Shown here in pieces: positions 36,915-50,883 of a DNA stretch of 64,000 bases. How positions within the stretch are numbered: the stretch's first letter is position 1; the number at the start of each line of letters is the position of its first letter. This stretch comes from Aphidius gifuensis. Taxonomy: Eukaryota > Arthropoda > Insecta > Hymenoptera > Braconidae. The position numbers were made by a program, and so were the translations under genes. A model generated the notes under the pieces. The model was given only the letters and a program-made list of their open reading frames with translations. It was not told where the DNA came from and did not search any database. Location: contig NC_057788.1 of the NCBI RefSeq assembly GCF_014905175.1, forward strand, positions 25,514,154 through 25,578,153. Reading direction: 5' to 3'.

Positions 36915-39537
36915 CGCGTTGAAACTACACGGTACCGCGTAGCTTCAAATCTGTCTATCGATCTATCGATACAATTCGAACACCTTTTTCAGAATCGATC
37001 GCTACGATATTTTTTTTTCGTTTTCAGAGTTATCGAATTATCGAACGAATATATTATTGTGCATTATTTAATTTATCGTCAAACACACACGTTCAATAAC
37101 GATTTTTTGCAAGTTTTTTTCTTTTTATTTTTTTCGTATTTATTTATAATTGAAATACTTATTATGCAACTGTTCACCTGTCTAAAAAAAATAAATATTA
37201 AAAACAACAAAGAAAAAAAAACGAAAGATTTGAAAAGCACATAGTTTTCATTCCAGTATTGGGGTTTTCATGTACGAGGGTAAAAATCCCCCAACCCCTT
37301 ATGAAAATCAATGTGAGCAAATCCTACTATTCATTCCAATAACATAGTACACATACGCATTTATTTCTCGGGACCATTCAATTTCATTCATGATCAAAAT
37401 TCTTGTCTTTTACCTCGCGACCCTGCAATTTTCACCCTCATTCTCTCAGCTCTCATTCATTTTTATTATTTCTTTCTATTTTTTCATTAACTCGGTCACT
37501 GAATTTACCAAATAGCCAGACAAATAGTTTTATTGAATTTGTTTTTCTATATAAATTTTATTTCAATTAATTTTATCATATAAAATCAAGGCATTACAAA
37601 CAAACCGACTCTGAAATCAAAAAAATAATTTTAAAGATCTTTTTTATTTAAAAAAAAAAAAATTATGTTTTTATTTATTTATATTTTACATAATAATAAT
37701 AATAATAATAATAATAATTTTTATCATTTAAATAATTAAAACAGTACATTACATATCTTTTTATTTTTATTTTTTTTTGTGTTATCATTATCAAAATTTA
37801 ATTGTCATTTTTTAAAAATTTAATTTTGAAGCTTTTTAAATTTCGTGTTTTATTTATAATTTTTTTTTTTATCATAATAAAAAATATATATTTAATTATT
37901 TTGATTTTTAATAACTACTTGACTTGGATAAACTTAATTCTATATTTACAATATTATTATTGAATAATCATACTATTTTGCATGAGATTTTTATTTTTTA
38001 TCTTATTTTTAGCTAAAATATAAAGGATAAATGTGTTTTTAAAATTTCAATTTAAAAAGGATTATATTTTCTTTTTTTTTAATAAATTAAAAAAAAAAAA
38101 AAAGGTATTTCAAAAAACGTAGCTTGTAGAGTATTGAAGATTATGATTTAATTTACTTTTTGTTTTTTTTTTTTTTCTCTTGCACAAAGCTTTTAGAAAG
38201 AAGGGTTTTAGACCACATTTTTTATTTTTTTTATGTCTATTTTTTAAACTAAGAAATTAATGTCTTAATAGCAAAATAAATTTTTTTAAAAAAAAATTAT
38301 TTTAATACGATTAAAGTTTCTTTGTTAAGCCTGAAATACAAAAGTTATCATCAAAATACTCCAAAAGATTTTTAATACTTTTTTTTTATAACTCGTAAAT
38401 GTTACTTTTATTCAAGATGAATAAAACATACGAGGATAATACCAAAATGACTCATGCAAAAGTAATTTTTTTAACATTTTAATTTTATTTATTATTATTA
38501 TTATTTTTTCCTTCTTAATTATCTGGCAAGTCAATTTGTGTGATTAATAAAAAATCACAATCAGTTATTATTCTTCCAGTCACATTATACTAATTAACGT
38601 CAATAAAATTTAATGGAAAAAAAATAAAATAAAAAATAATTTTAAACGATAAATAAGATTGAAATTATTGAATTCTTTTTTTTTTTTTTTTTTTTTATAT
38701 ATAAATTATTATTTAATACAATACTTGTAATTATAACTTGATTTTACAATTATTATTTTTTTTGTTTTTTCTTTTATTTGTTTTTTTTTTTTTTTGTCGT
38801 AAAAATTAATATTTAAAAATTATTTTTTTATAATTTTTCTATAAACTAAAAAATATTTTTTATATTTTAAGCGTTATTTTTATCCTTAATCACCTCCTCG
38901 GAAAAGTTTCTATAGAAATAAAATTTAAAGAAAATAAAAGTTTTTGAAAATGGTTTCTTTTTTTTAAATGAGTCAATGAAGCAAATTTTTTTTTTAATCA
39001 CGCAGTTATTATATAAATCAAAGATAATTATGATTTTGTTTTTTTAGTTGCACATATGGTTGCAGTCTCGTTAGCTTATTTTTAGCATCATAATCTATGA
39101 ATTATTACGAAGAAAAAAGAAAAAAAAATATATTTGTATATATGATTACACATATAAGGCACTAAGTGTATATATATATTTTTTTTTTTTTTTGTTTTTC
39201 GAGTTTAGATTATTTTGTAAATAATAATTTAGACGATACATGCGATCGTTGAAACCTCACATGTAAGACAATAACAATAAAATATAATTAAAAAAAAAAA
39301 AAAAAAAAAAAAATTCGTAAGCCAAGACGTAAATTGATTATACGTTTGTTTTTATCAGCACAAATCAACGCAATAAAAAAAGTATTGTGTTTATTTGTTT
39401 TTTTTTTTTTTGTCAAAATTTGCCAGATAATATTTTTTTTTTATCTTTCTTTTTAAAACAAGCCAAGTCAGGTTAAATGAGTTGATGATTTATCCTGGTG
39501 ACAACTTGCAATGAAATAAAAAAGAGTCATTATAAAT
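36915..39537. other. AT-rich intergenic DNA
   Basis: About 2.6 kb. A small hairpin (ttgaaactac / gtagcttcaa) lies at 36920-36950 beside the palindrome locus, and a (TAA)n microsatellite at about 37690-37719. Long T and A runs fill the rest. No gene was supported. Confidence 0.55.
37690..37719. repeat. (TAA)n microsatellite
   Basis: About ten uninterrupted TAA trinucleotides in intergenic DNA. A similar short run occurs near 59107-59130. Confidence 0.9.
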
Positions 39538-42500
39538 TTATAACCTTCGTAATGAGGCCATACTGAGAGTACCACATTTAGCCTTCCTCGTTGGTTGAAC
39601 TGACATTGGTGCAACCAAGACGTTATCTCGTGATGACGGTGAATCCGTTTCTCCTTTTGCTAATTCCTGTATAAACGAATTAACAGTCAAATAAAATTAT
39701 CATAAATATAAAGATGAAATTATTTATTCTTTAATTTAACACAAAAATTATGCAAATGAAAAAGATAAAAAATAATAAGAAGAAAGATAAATACTCACGT
39801 GTTTCTTGACGATATTTTTCCTCAAACTATTTTCAGCATGACAATGAAGAGGATGATATCGTCAAATTAATTTATATTAATTAAATATTTAAAGCAGAAG
39901 AGTAGAAAAAAATAATTAAATGTCTAGGATTTATTAGCAACAAGTGAGAAGCTATAAAATTATTAGAAAGAAATTATAAGGAAAGAAACTAAAATGAGAA
40001 AGAGATAGATTTTTTTTTTTTTTTTTGTATCAGGAAATAAACACAACTAAATAAATTATTTATAAAAAAACATTTATAAGAGAGTAAGAAAGTATTAACT
40101 AACGTTCATATTGTTGCAACTTGCCAATCGCATTCCAGCAAGTCCACTAATTGGTGTCAAACTTGTCGAGTGTGATAAACTTGTTGTTGAACCAAATGGA
40201 GACATCATTGTCGACATTGCTCTTTTTAATTTACTCGGTGTTTTGTTGATACTCAATGCTCTGGTAAGATTTTTTTTAGTTTTTGTAGCAAATCTTTATG
40301 AAATAAAAAAAAAAAAAAAGAAAATTAATATATAAACAACCGGTCAATTAATTTCATTAATACAAATGTCATAGCTGTTTAACTTTTCAATGAAAAAAAA
40401 TAAAATATAGATTAAAAAGCAAAACAACTCTTGTAAATATTTTTTTAGCTGTGTATATTCGATTGTTGTTGTTGTTGTTTTTATATTAAAATCATGCTTT
40501 ATAGGCTACAAATAAATTATTTTAATTAGATTATAAATGAGTTAATCAATAATAGATCAATCGGAACACATACGGATCCATATACTCCAGATAAAAATTA
40601 TGAAATAGACTCCTGTAAAAAAATTTTAACATGATATTTTCTATTATTATTTTTTCGTATTCAATACGAAAAATAAAGTCAACATTTGCCATGTAAAATT
40701 TTAACTCGAACCGAATTTTCATCTTCTTATCTTAGTGACACATTGATACATATTTTTTTCTTAAAATTAAATTTTTATAAAATTATTTTGATACTCACTT
40801 AAATGCTTTACCAAGTGTCCCCGTTGCAACTTCACTTGTGTCAATTTTTAAATCACTTGAATGTAATGAAATTAAAAATATATCCTGTTGTAAAAAAAAT
40901 ATAAATAAATACTTGATAATTATTTAAAATTATTAAATTAATATATATAAAAAAAAAAAACTTACTGCGTCAGCTATGCAAATTGTATTTGCCATTTGTC
41001 GGCACAAAGATTTAAGAAAATTTGTTTTATTACTTCTTTCATCAGTCATTGCAAATGAAAATAATTTTTCTTTAATTTCCTGATTACTTCTAACTTTCAA
41101 AGCAAAAACATTTGAACATCCTTCAGTTTCTTGTATATCAAAAACTTTTTTAACATCTCTCAATGATAACATTTCAACATGTCTATAAAGTTTTTCTTGA
41201 TTATGTTTTGTCATTGTATTTGAGCCATTGACAATATTTGTACCATTCATCATATTTGGACTTTTAAGTGAATTAAATTTTGATTTTTTTTTACATATTT
41301 CTAATGTATCAGAAAATAAAAATAATGTTAAATGAGTACCACGTCCACTCAAGTCTTTATTTAAATCTATAACTTCATATTTATCAATAAATGAACGATG
41401 TGATGATACTAAATATGCTGGACAATTATCAATATCATTAAATATACAAAATATTGATACTTGTTCTTCAGTTTTTCTTTTATCTTCATCAACATGTGAT
41501 GTTGCTTTTTTTAATCCTTCAATTGCTAATTTAAGTGAGCTATGATCAGGATTATTAATATCAGTATGACGATGTATTTCTTCAAGTAATAATATTGTTG
41601 ATCCTAATCTTTGAAATGGACGCAATAATAATTCATGTAATGGTTGTCTTTGACTTTGTGGTTTTGATTGACATATTTTTAAAAATGCATGAAATCTTGG
41701 TCTTTCTGCATCTAATTTTTTTAATGTTTCATATGCATTTGATAAAAAATTTATATACGGTGGATATACTTTAACTAATCCAGGTAAATGTGATAAATAT
41801 ATTGCTCCAATACTTGTATCATCTTTCCAATTTGTACAATGATGTTTAAATTCTTCCAACATTTTTTTATGAGTATCATGAATTATTGATACATTACCAA
41901 ATATTAATTTACGTTCTGTTGCATTTATCAATTCACCTGGTGTATCAATTAAATCATCCAATTGTTTTTGAAACTATAAAATATAATAATCAAATTTAAT
42001 TATTATTCAATAAATTTAAAATACTTGATAAATTATTTCATTACCGTTATTATTGCATTGAGAATTTCAACATAATTTTTTTCCGTATTAAGAAGTTCTA
42101 AGAAAACTGGATATCGTCGAGGCTTGTCTTTTTTTGGTCCAGTATTTGCAGCTTCAACTTCTGGAATATCTGTTTATATTAGAAAAAAATTCATTTCATT
42201 TTTAATTTTTACTCTTCCTTCACGTATGTTCCAAGTTATAATTGTTTAGTCAAAAATAAACAAAAGCTCAATTAACATTAAAAATAAGCTTTTTTAATTT
42301 TTAATTAATTTGTTTTTTTTTTTGCAAATTAATTGTGTAATTTATCAGGACCATAAGCAGAAGGAAGAACATTTACATTGTTAATTATTGTTTAAAGTCT
42401 TACCGTCAAGCGCATGTTTGTCTGGACTTGCAGTAGCATCCAAGAAACTTCCACTAACACTTAGAAATCCAGCATCACTTATACTTGATCTTCTTTTATA

Positions 42501-45500
42501 AACAGTTGGTGATTCAGCATTTTGAATTAAACTAACAATATTTTCTGGAAAACGTTTACGTTTTCTTTTTGTTGATGCTGATGTTGGTGTTGATGTTTGT
42601 TGGCTATCTCTTCTTGCAAATGCACTAGGTGACATAACTGATTCCAAATTCTAAAAATCAATAAAAAAAACTCTCAATTATATTCGATAAAATCAATTAG
42701 ACAATTTAAACAAATATATTATGTTTTAAACTTACAATTTTGTAATCTCTTTCATGAGCAATATCTTGGTTTTGTACAGATGTCCAAAACCATTCAGCCT
42801 TAACAATTTGTGCACGTCTTCGACAACTTGATGCCACTGAATCACCCTTAACAACATCCATTTTTCCCAATTCTTGTAGTATATTTGAATTAGATTCATC
42901 AACAACCTTTAAAAAATAAATAATAAATAATCAATATATATTTTAAATACTGTCACTTATCACCAACAACAATCACAATGTAGACGATCACATTTTTTTA
43001 TCCTGGACCACATGCCTTTAAAAATTATAAATTTACAAAAAAAAATAAAAATAAAAAATCAGCTGGACACATTAAATAAACAAAACCCCTTTAACGAAGA
43101 AAAAAAAAAAAAAAAAATCACCATCTGAGATTGTTTATAATCCTCGTCTGTTTCTTGCCACGTTGTATTCATCGAATTAACAATAAATTTATGATCCTCA
43201 TGAAAACTATCATTATCTAATGTTATATTTGATAAATTTGATTTTGTAATTATCGATGAATTATTATTTAATTTAAATGAATCATTAATACCACTTAAAA
43301 TTGAATTGAATGATTTTGATAATTTTTTTGGTAAACATTGATATTTATGCAAAGTTATTGGTGATTTATTTGGTAAAAATAAACACTCATTGTTATTATT
43401 AAATGATGATAAATCAGATTGTGAATAATATTCATTTTTTTTAAATTGATTTAATTTAATTGTCTTTGATTTTTTCCATTTAATATAACAACGAGGTTTT
43501 GCAATTTTATTCGTACTCAATAATGATAATTTATTCTTTGACATGTCAGAACAATTTAAATTATTGACATTTGATTTTTTCTTTAAATTATTTGATATTG
43601 GTGTTGAATTATTATATGAAGATTCATTAGTAAAATCCATACATATTGCTGAATCTTTACTTGAACTTTCAAAGCTGTCAATGGTTGTTGATATACCTGG
43701 CAATGTTTTGTCAATAAAACTATCATTTATATTAACTTTATAATTATTTTTTAGAAATATTAAAATATTACTATTATTAGAAAATTTCATAATTTTAAAA
43801 TCATATTTATTTTTTAATTTTTCAAGTAATTCATGAGGATGTAAACAGCATTGTTTGCCACAATTAAGCTCGTCAATGGCCTGGTTGTTATTCTCTAAAT
43901 GATTAATCTAAAGAAATTTAGAAATAATTTAGAAAAAAAAATAAACAAAAAACTACAATATAATTTATTTAGATAGCATAGAATTAATAAATAAAAATGG
44001 AAAAAAAACAACTTACAACATGTGTACACTCTGGGCCATTAATATCAATTGGAGTACCACCTTGTTGCTCAAGTACTTCAACCATATGAATTTTTTCCTC
44101 TTCAGGAAAACCAAAAAAGCATATTTTTGAATTAAAAAATAGTGGTAATTTATTACGAGAAGTAATTGCTTCATTGTCTCCAAATATTATTGGATTATCA
44201 CGTTCTTCCCACAATTGATCAATCCAATTTTTTGACATTATTGATAATTTAAATATAAGAGCATATTTATATTTGTCATCGCTAGCATAACAATTTGCAA
44301 TTAAATGTGTAACTCGTTCACTCATTTCATTTTTAATGCTTCCTCCCATACCATGAATTTTATGGACCAATGATGACTAAATAAAATAAAACAATTAACA
44401 GTTAAATTAAATATTAAATTAATTGTTTTTAATATTTAAAATTTAATTTACCAATTCAGATTTATTTCTAAAACCTGTAAATACAATAACTTTTCCAAGC
44501 AATGATATTGAATACATTGGCCGGTGTATTCGTGGAAGTGCATCTCCTCTATTTGCTAATTGTAATAGAGCAGTTGGTCCAAGTATTCTATTAATTATAT
44601 AAATTAATTTACAATTATTTATATATCAAAAACAAGGCCATGTATTTTGGTTTTTAAATTAAAAAAATTTACCTGTGAGATTTTTTTGGAAGTGCTTCAT
44701 AAACACTTCCATCGAATGATTGTAGTACAAAATATGTACAATATACTTTGTCATCACCACTGTATTCAATACCAGTATCAGATGTTAATACAGGTACTCC
44801 AAATTTTTGTGCAGCAGCACTAATTAATGAATTATTTCTAATATCGCCAATTAAACATATACGATTTTTACGTGGTTGATCTGATTGTAATACTGTAAAA
44901 TTAATTATTAATCAAAATTATTTTTAAATCAAAACTCAATGTATTAACAAAATTAGTAATTAAAACATTCAAAAAAAAAAAAAAAAAAACTTTAAAAAAT
45001 CCTCAAGTTTATTTTTTTTCTTCTTTATATTCTGACGCAATTATTTTATTTTTTTTTTTTTGATTATTTATTTTCAATTTGAATATGTCAAGGACACGTG
45101 TGTGAATTTTATTATGAAAAAAATATACATGTCAATTTAGGAATAATAATTTTTAAGGTTTATTTATTTATTATGATTATTGTACACAGTTCAAGGTCGT
45201 AAAATAAAAATATATTTGTCTTAATTGATGAACAGGATAAATATAGAATTTTTTTTTCTAAATTTATTAATTGATAACACGATAAACGTCATGATCATTA
45301 TGAAAATAAATAATACAGTTTAAAATTAATCTCAGAAAATGATATTTAATTTTAATTTATTATTTTCATAATGTTAATAAATTATCAAAAAAAAAAAAAA
45401 AAAAACCTTTTATATCAATACTGATATGTCAAAATAATAATAATCATAAAAATGCTTGTAAATTATAATTATCATTTTTTTTTTTGTTTTTGCAATGAAA

Positions 45501-45580
45501 AAAAATAAATTACCTTCACTCTTTGCTGGCTCTTCACTATTTATATCGGTGATACTGCATTGAACGCTTTGCTCTTCCAT
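39538..45580 (-). CDS. pbl: ECT2/Pebble Rho guanine-nucleotide exchange factor
   Basis: Twelve exons: 45580-45514, 44892-44673, 44587-44452, 44376-44017, 43907-43122, 42906-42736, 42650-42404, 42169-42045, 41973-40966, 40884-40799, 40260-40104 and 39666-39538, giving 1163 residues. The N-terminal part matches ECT2's tandem BRCT region: IVFTGFRNKSELSSLVHKIH with MGG in BRCT1, and VKAEWFWTSV at the end of BRCT2. A nuclear-localisation-like RKRKRF follows, then DH (YPVFLELLNTEKNYVEIL; RQPLHELLLRPFQRLGS) and PH. The tail has SINKTPSKLKRAM, a motif near the ECT2 C-terminus. ECT2 activates RhoA at the central spindle to drive cytokinesis. The 786-bp exon at 43907-43122 adds a Ser/Asn-rich stretch that makes this protein longer than usual family members (about 850-915 residues). 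Confidence 0.94.
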
Positions 45581-48500
45581 TTTGGTTGTTTTTTAATTTA
45601 CTTATTTATTTATTTTTTCTTATTATTGTTACAACATCGAAATGTATATGTATTTAACATACGTTCCTGCCACAGAGTAATGAAAATAATTATAATTAAA
45701 ACAAATGATATAAATATATATATCTATGTATATATATATATTTAAATAAATAATTAACAAATGGTCAACATCGTGGGAAACTCAACGGTTACATATATGT
45801 ATTTACTAATACAAAATATACAAACACACACACTCACTCATAACTATTGGGATTTATTTTCGCAAAAGTTTCACCAAAATTAAACTCGTTAAAATATAAA
45901 ATGTATACTCATTTATTTAAATGATTAATTTATTTTTGTTAATGATTTTACACTCTTACCCACTTATTGACCTTCATTAATTAATATATTATTAATACTA
46001 TGCATTGTTTTAAAATTGTTTATCTAACGGTCATCAAACAGGAAAACCGCAAGAATTTGTTGATTGTATATTGTCGTCATACACATATGAAAACACACAC
46101 AACAAATACACTGACACAAACACAGTAATATTATTATTATTGGTTTATTTTTTAATAAACTTTTCTTTTTTTTTTTTTTATTTATTATCTCTTTGTCTTT
46201 GAGATGCACAAAAATACACACTGATAAATTTAATCTTTGTCTTGATTTTTACAGAGATCACAAATTATTTTACTTTTTTTTTTTTTATTTATTTATTGGT
46301 CTTGTCAATTGTGGCAGGAGGGAAGAGTCAAGAGAGGTGATTGTTTTTTTTTTCTTTTTTTTTTTATAAAAAAAATTCAGTTCTTGTTTGAGGGAAAAAA
46401 AGAGAGACGCAATGAGTCATGAACACGCAGGCCAACTGAAAAATCATACAATAAATTTTCAGGGCTGCCATATAATTTTATTTTTTTTTTTTGTTTGTTT
46501 TTAATTTTGTCTCTGTCTGTTGGGTGGGTTTAAATAATATATGAGAGAGAAACAAAATAGTGGCGATTAAACGCCATCTGTGTAACGCTTTTAATGTTGA
46601 TTAATTTTTTGATGATGGCCGCTGTCTCTGTTGGTATCGTTATTGTTTTCTAAACATTTCTAATATTTAAATATATATATTCTTCATTGTATATTTTAGT
46701 AAATTTTAATCCTTGTTTACTTTTTGTTGATGTAAAAAAATCAAAATATCAAACGCTAAAGTTGACACAAATAGTGCATTTCCTTCTCTTTAGCTTATTA
46801 AATTGAATATAGCTCCCAGATATTTTTTTTGACAATCCTTTTTATTTTTTTGGATATATATATATTGTGAATAATTTTATCACAATCATTTTAATCAATG
46901 GAGTTTTAAATGTCATGGCAAATAATTTTAGATAGAAATAATTAAAAATTTAAAACTAAATTTTATAATTCGTATTTATTTTCATTAAAGTTCAGAAACA
47001 CATATTCATTATTATCATTTTGACTTAATAATTTTTCTGTTTCAAATTGATTTTTTTTTTCTTATAAAGTTTAAAGTACAATAATAAATAATAAAACAAT
47101 CTATTTACAATATTTCATATCTCCAGTTTTGTTTTTTTTTTGTCAATAGTATCAATCACGGTTTAAATTTTTATTACATCAAATTATTATTATTATTATT
47201 TCTAACAGGCATTTACATAAATTATTTTTCAAAATAAAATAATAATTTTATTATTATTATTATTATTATCATTTGATTTTACAATCACCAAGCTTTGCAA
47301 CAATTTATATTTCAAAAAACCATGGGCAAATTTTTTTTTTTTTTTTTGTAATTTTATAGTTTTAAAAAAAAATCAAGTGATGTTGAATATAAATTCCTTT
47401 TATAAATATAATATAATTAATTAAAGTTTTTTTTTTTTTTATTTTTCCTTTTTTTTTTTCATAGAAAAAAATAAATTGCAATAATTTGCAATATTTTTTT
47501 TTCTGTATAAAAATTTATTATCTATTTTTTTTTTTTTTTTTACTAGTTCATTTATTTTTTTTCTTCTATGTTATCAATTTTATGAAAAATAGGCACCATT
47601 GGTCAATTGTGTAGCTCGCCGAGACCGTTGCAGTTCATTACAATTTTTTAAATTATTTTTTATTCACGTAGAAACATCAACAAATTGACCACAACAACAA
47701 CAAAAAAAAAACAGCGAAAAATAGCATTATAAAATTATCTATCTTTTTTTTTTTTACATTTCGTCAGTTGACTCACACACATGTGACAAAACATTAAGTA
47801 TAATCAGGCAAATAATTATTTAGTTATTATTATAAAAAGTCACGTGAAAAAAAAAACAGAGAATTTATAAAATAATGATATGAAATTATTCATTGAAATA
47901 ATAAATAAATAAATAAATAAATAATGTCGAATTTGAGTTATTAATTTATGTTTTTTTTTCTAAATAAATAAATAATTTCATATCATTGTCATTTTAAGTG
48001 TTCCCTATATAATTCATCATGAATATTTTTTTTATATTTTTTTTTGTAAGAGATAATTAATACTTTAGAGAATTTTTTTTTCTGCAAATTAATCTATTGG
48101 GAACATGTCAATTCGATGATATAAATATCGAACGACTAACACCAGTTTTGTATTTTTACTATTTTAAATTATTTAATCTATCAGATCCCAACAGTTTTTT
48201 TTTTTTTTCATTTTTTTTTTATATATATTTCTTTCTTTTTTTGTCATAAAAAATCATAAACGACTAGTTTGCAAATATTTTTCCTTTTAATATGAAAAAT
48301 TTTTTTTAATTATAATTATTATCAAAGAGATTACTTTTTATTGTTATTTTTATTCAACATCGTAAAAGTTTATTGGTTTTCCTTTTCTAAAACAGTTTTC
48401 ACTAAAAATCTTTTTTTAAAAAAAATATTCTATAAATATATATATAAAAAAAAAAAAAAATAATCGCAGCTATATTTTTCTATTTGCTCACCTGTATAAT

Positions 48501-48759
48501 CTTTTTTTTAAAAATCTCTTCTCTCTATCCGACAAAATGTTATTTAAAAAATAAAATTTAAAAAAAAAAAAATAATAATGCGAACCAAACTGACGCAAAA
48601 CTTATCAAATAAAATGAGATAATTCATGAAAAAAAAAAAATAATAATAACAAATAATTGATTGAATAAAATCCAAGATAATGAAAGATTTTTACGAGGAC
48701 GGTTGTTTATACTTTTTTTTTTTTTTTTTTAAATCTCCTTTTAATGATTTGTGAAATTT
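45581..48759. other. ECT2 promoter side and CCT 3' flank
   Basis: About 3.2 kb. The ECT2 promoter and leader should lie just right of 45580. A short patch near 46560-46580 reads gtggcgattaaacgccatct, a small palindrome. A patch at 47590-47645 is less AT-rich and open on the minus strand (ends LTNGAYFS), but has no acceptor in front. A (TAAA)n run lies near 47902-47925. No gene was supported. Confidence 0.45.
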
Positions 48760-50883
48760 TCATTTATTTTTTTCATGATGAATAAACTCATCATCATCAC
48801 TATAATCATCACTGAGATATTGTTTTGTTGTTTGTGGTAGCTCATATCTTCCATTTTTTTTTGGCGGCGGTCTATAAATGATAAAAATTAAAATCAATAA
48901 TGAATCATCGACATTATTATTGCTTTTTTTGTTTTTATGATATGAATGATATTTAATGGACTTTTGTATTAACCTTGCGTGATCATCATCATTAATACTA
49001 CTCGTACTGCTACCACTTGGACTACCAGCACGTTTTGGACTTCCAGGTGGTGATAAGGCTTGCATTAATCTACCTTTACTCTCATTCCACATTGTTGACT
49101 GCAATATAAAATCATTTAAATTATTCAACATGCAAGATATTAAATCTCTTTTAAATTACCAAAATTTATTTTTATATTTCAATTTGTCTTGATTCTTCAA
49201 TAATCTTGATAAATTTATTTTCAAATAAAAATAATATAAGTTTTAAAGTTTTCAAAAAATATATATGCTATTTATTTTTTTTTTTTAGATTAAAAATTGT
49301 TAGTATAATTTCAAAATGAGTATTATCATTATTATTGTAAAAATAATAATATAAATATTTAAAAATTTATAAAAATAATAATAATAAATAAATAATTTGT
49401 TTTTCTTTTTTTGGTCAATTTTTTTTTTCTTTCTTGAGTGGATTTTTTATAGATAATATTTCCAAATAGATACTAAAATGATTATTATGAGTACATGGAT
49501 CCCGCTTACCAACCGTCCTTCTCTACCAAATAACAATAGAAAAGCATCAATAAAGTCTCTCGATTTTTCTTCCCATTTTGAAATCATATCAACTCGTTTT
49601 TCTTCAATATTTTCAAAAACACGTTTGCCTTTATCCTTAAGATCATCAAATTTATTTTGTAATCGAAATTTCTTTTCCTAAAATTAAAGAATAAAAAAAA
49701 AAAAACAAATATTGATTACTTAAACCATTGATAAATTAATATTTAATTTATTAGTAATTAACTTACATTTAAAAATGAGACATTTAAATCTTTTGCACTG
49801 TATCCTCGTGCTAAATTTCTTCTAACATATACATCATAGTCTTTGACAATTCTAGCAACAATTTCAGACGTTGATACACCAACAGTTCTTTGTGTTGATA
49901 CAAACATGCCTTTTTGTTTTATAAAAGCATACACATCTTCGGCATCATCAGACTCATATGGTATATCATCATGAGCCACGAAATCAATCTAAAAAATCAA
50001 TATTAACAGCTATTGATTTATTCAAAAAAAAAAAAGCTAAATCATCTAACACAATAAATAATTTACATAAAAAATTATCATCTAGATTTTTTTATAATTT
50101 AAATTTCATTTACCTTGTGTTTTGTTAAATATTCTTCATCGAGTTCCCACGGTGCATTTTGAACGACTTCATCAACATAACGACAGTGTCGAACAGCATC
50201 ATAACGTTCATGATCATACATAACAGTTCGACCTTTTTTCTGATGAGTTAACTCATCACTACACACTTGAAAATAAAAATTAAATCATTTAGTAAATATA
50301 AATTTTTATTATCTATTTTATAATTTACCTCCAACAATTAAATATACATTTGGAAATATATTTTTAGCTTGCATAAGCTGTTTTGCATGGCCTTGATGAA
50401 ATAAATCATAAATTCCATCAGCGTAAACTCTAACCCTTCTTGGGGCTGTAATAAATAATATAAAATAATCAAAGTTCATGATTTTTATAAATTATGATAA
50501 TATATATTTTATTTTTTTTTTAATTATTGACCTTTGCCACTTTTAGCCATTTTGAGTGTGATCTTAGTGTTGTAGTCACACATTTCTCGTTCAATCATTG
50601 CTTCACCTTCATCACTAAATGGAGCTTGATTACATATTGACTGTAATTTTAAAATATTAGTTTTTCATATTTATCGATTATTAGCTCATTATCATTCTCA
50701 TTACCAAGAAGAAATAATAAATTTAACAATTAATTAAGTTTTATAAATATGAATAAAACTTACTGGGTATATTGGTGAATTTTCTCTTTGAATTGGCGAT
50801 TCATCACCATTTTTATCCATATTGTCCTTATGATTATTTAATTTTTCGGCAATAATTTTTTCTGCGTCTACTTCTTCCATCAT
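48760..50883 (-). CDS. Pcyt1: Choline-phosphate cytidylyltransferase (CCT)
   Basis: Eight exons: 50883-50764, 50640-50532, 50445-50329, 50265-50114, 49988-49767, 49677-49510, 49098-48974 and 48871-48760, giving 374 residues, close to the family's usual 367. It makes CDP-choline from CTP and phosphocholine, the rate-limiting step of phosphatidylcholine synthesis. Visible signatures: YADGIYDLFHQGHAKQ with the HxGH nucleotide-binding motif, VCSDELTH, CRYVDEVVQNAPW, IDFVAHDDIPY, and QRTVGVSTSEI with the RTxGxST motif. The amphipathic membrane-binding helix follows (EKRVDMISKWEEKSRDF), then a Ser/Pro-rich phospho tail (SPPGSPKRAGSPSGS) and an acidic end. The 102-nt intron at 48973-48872 has no stop in frame, so a longer isoform is possible. 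Confidence 0.96.
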
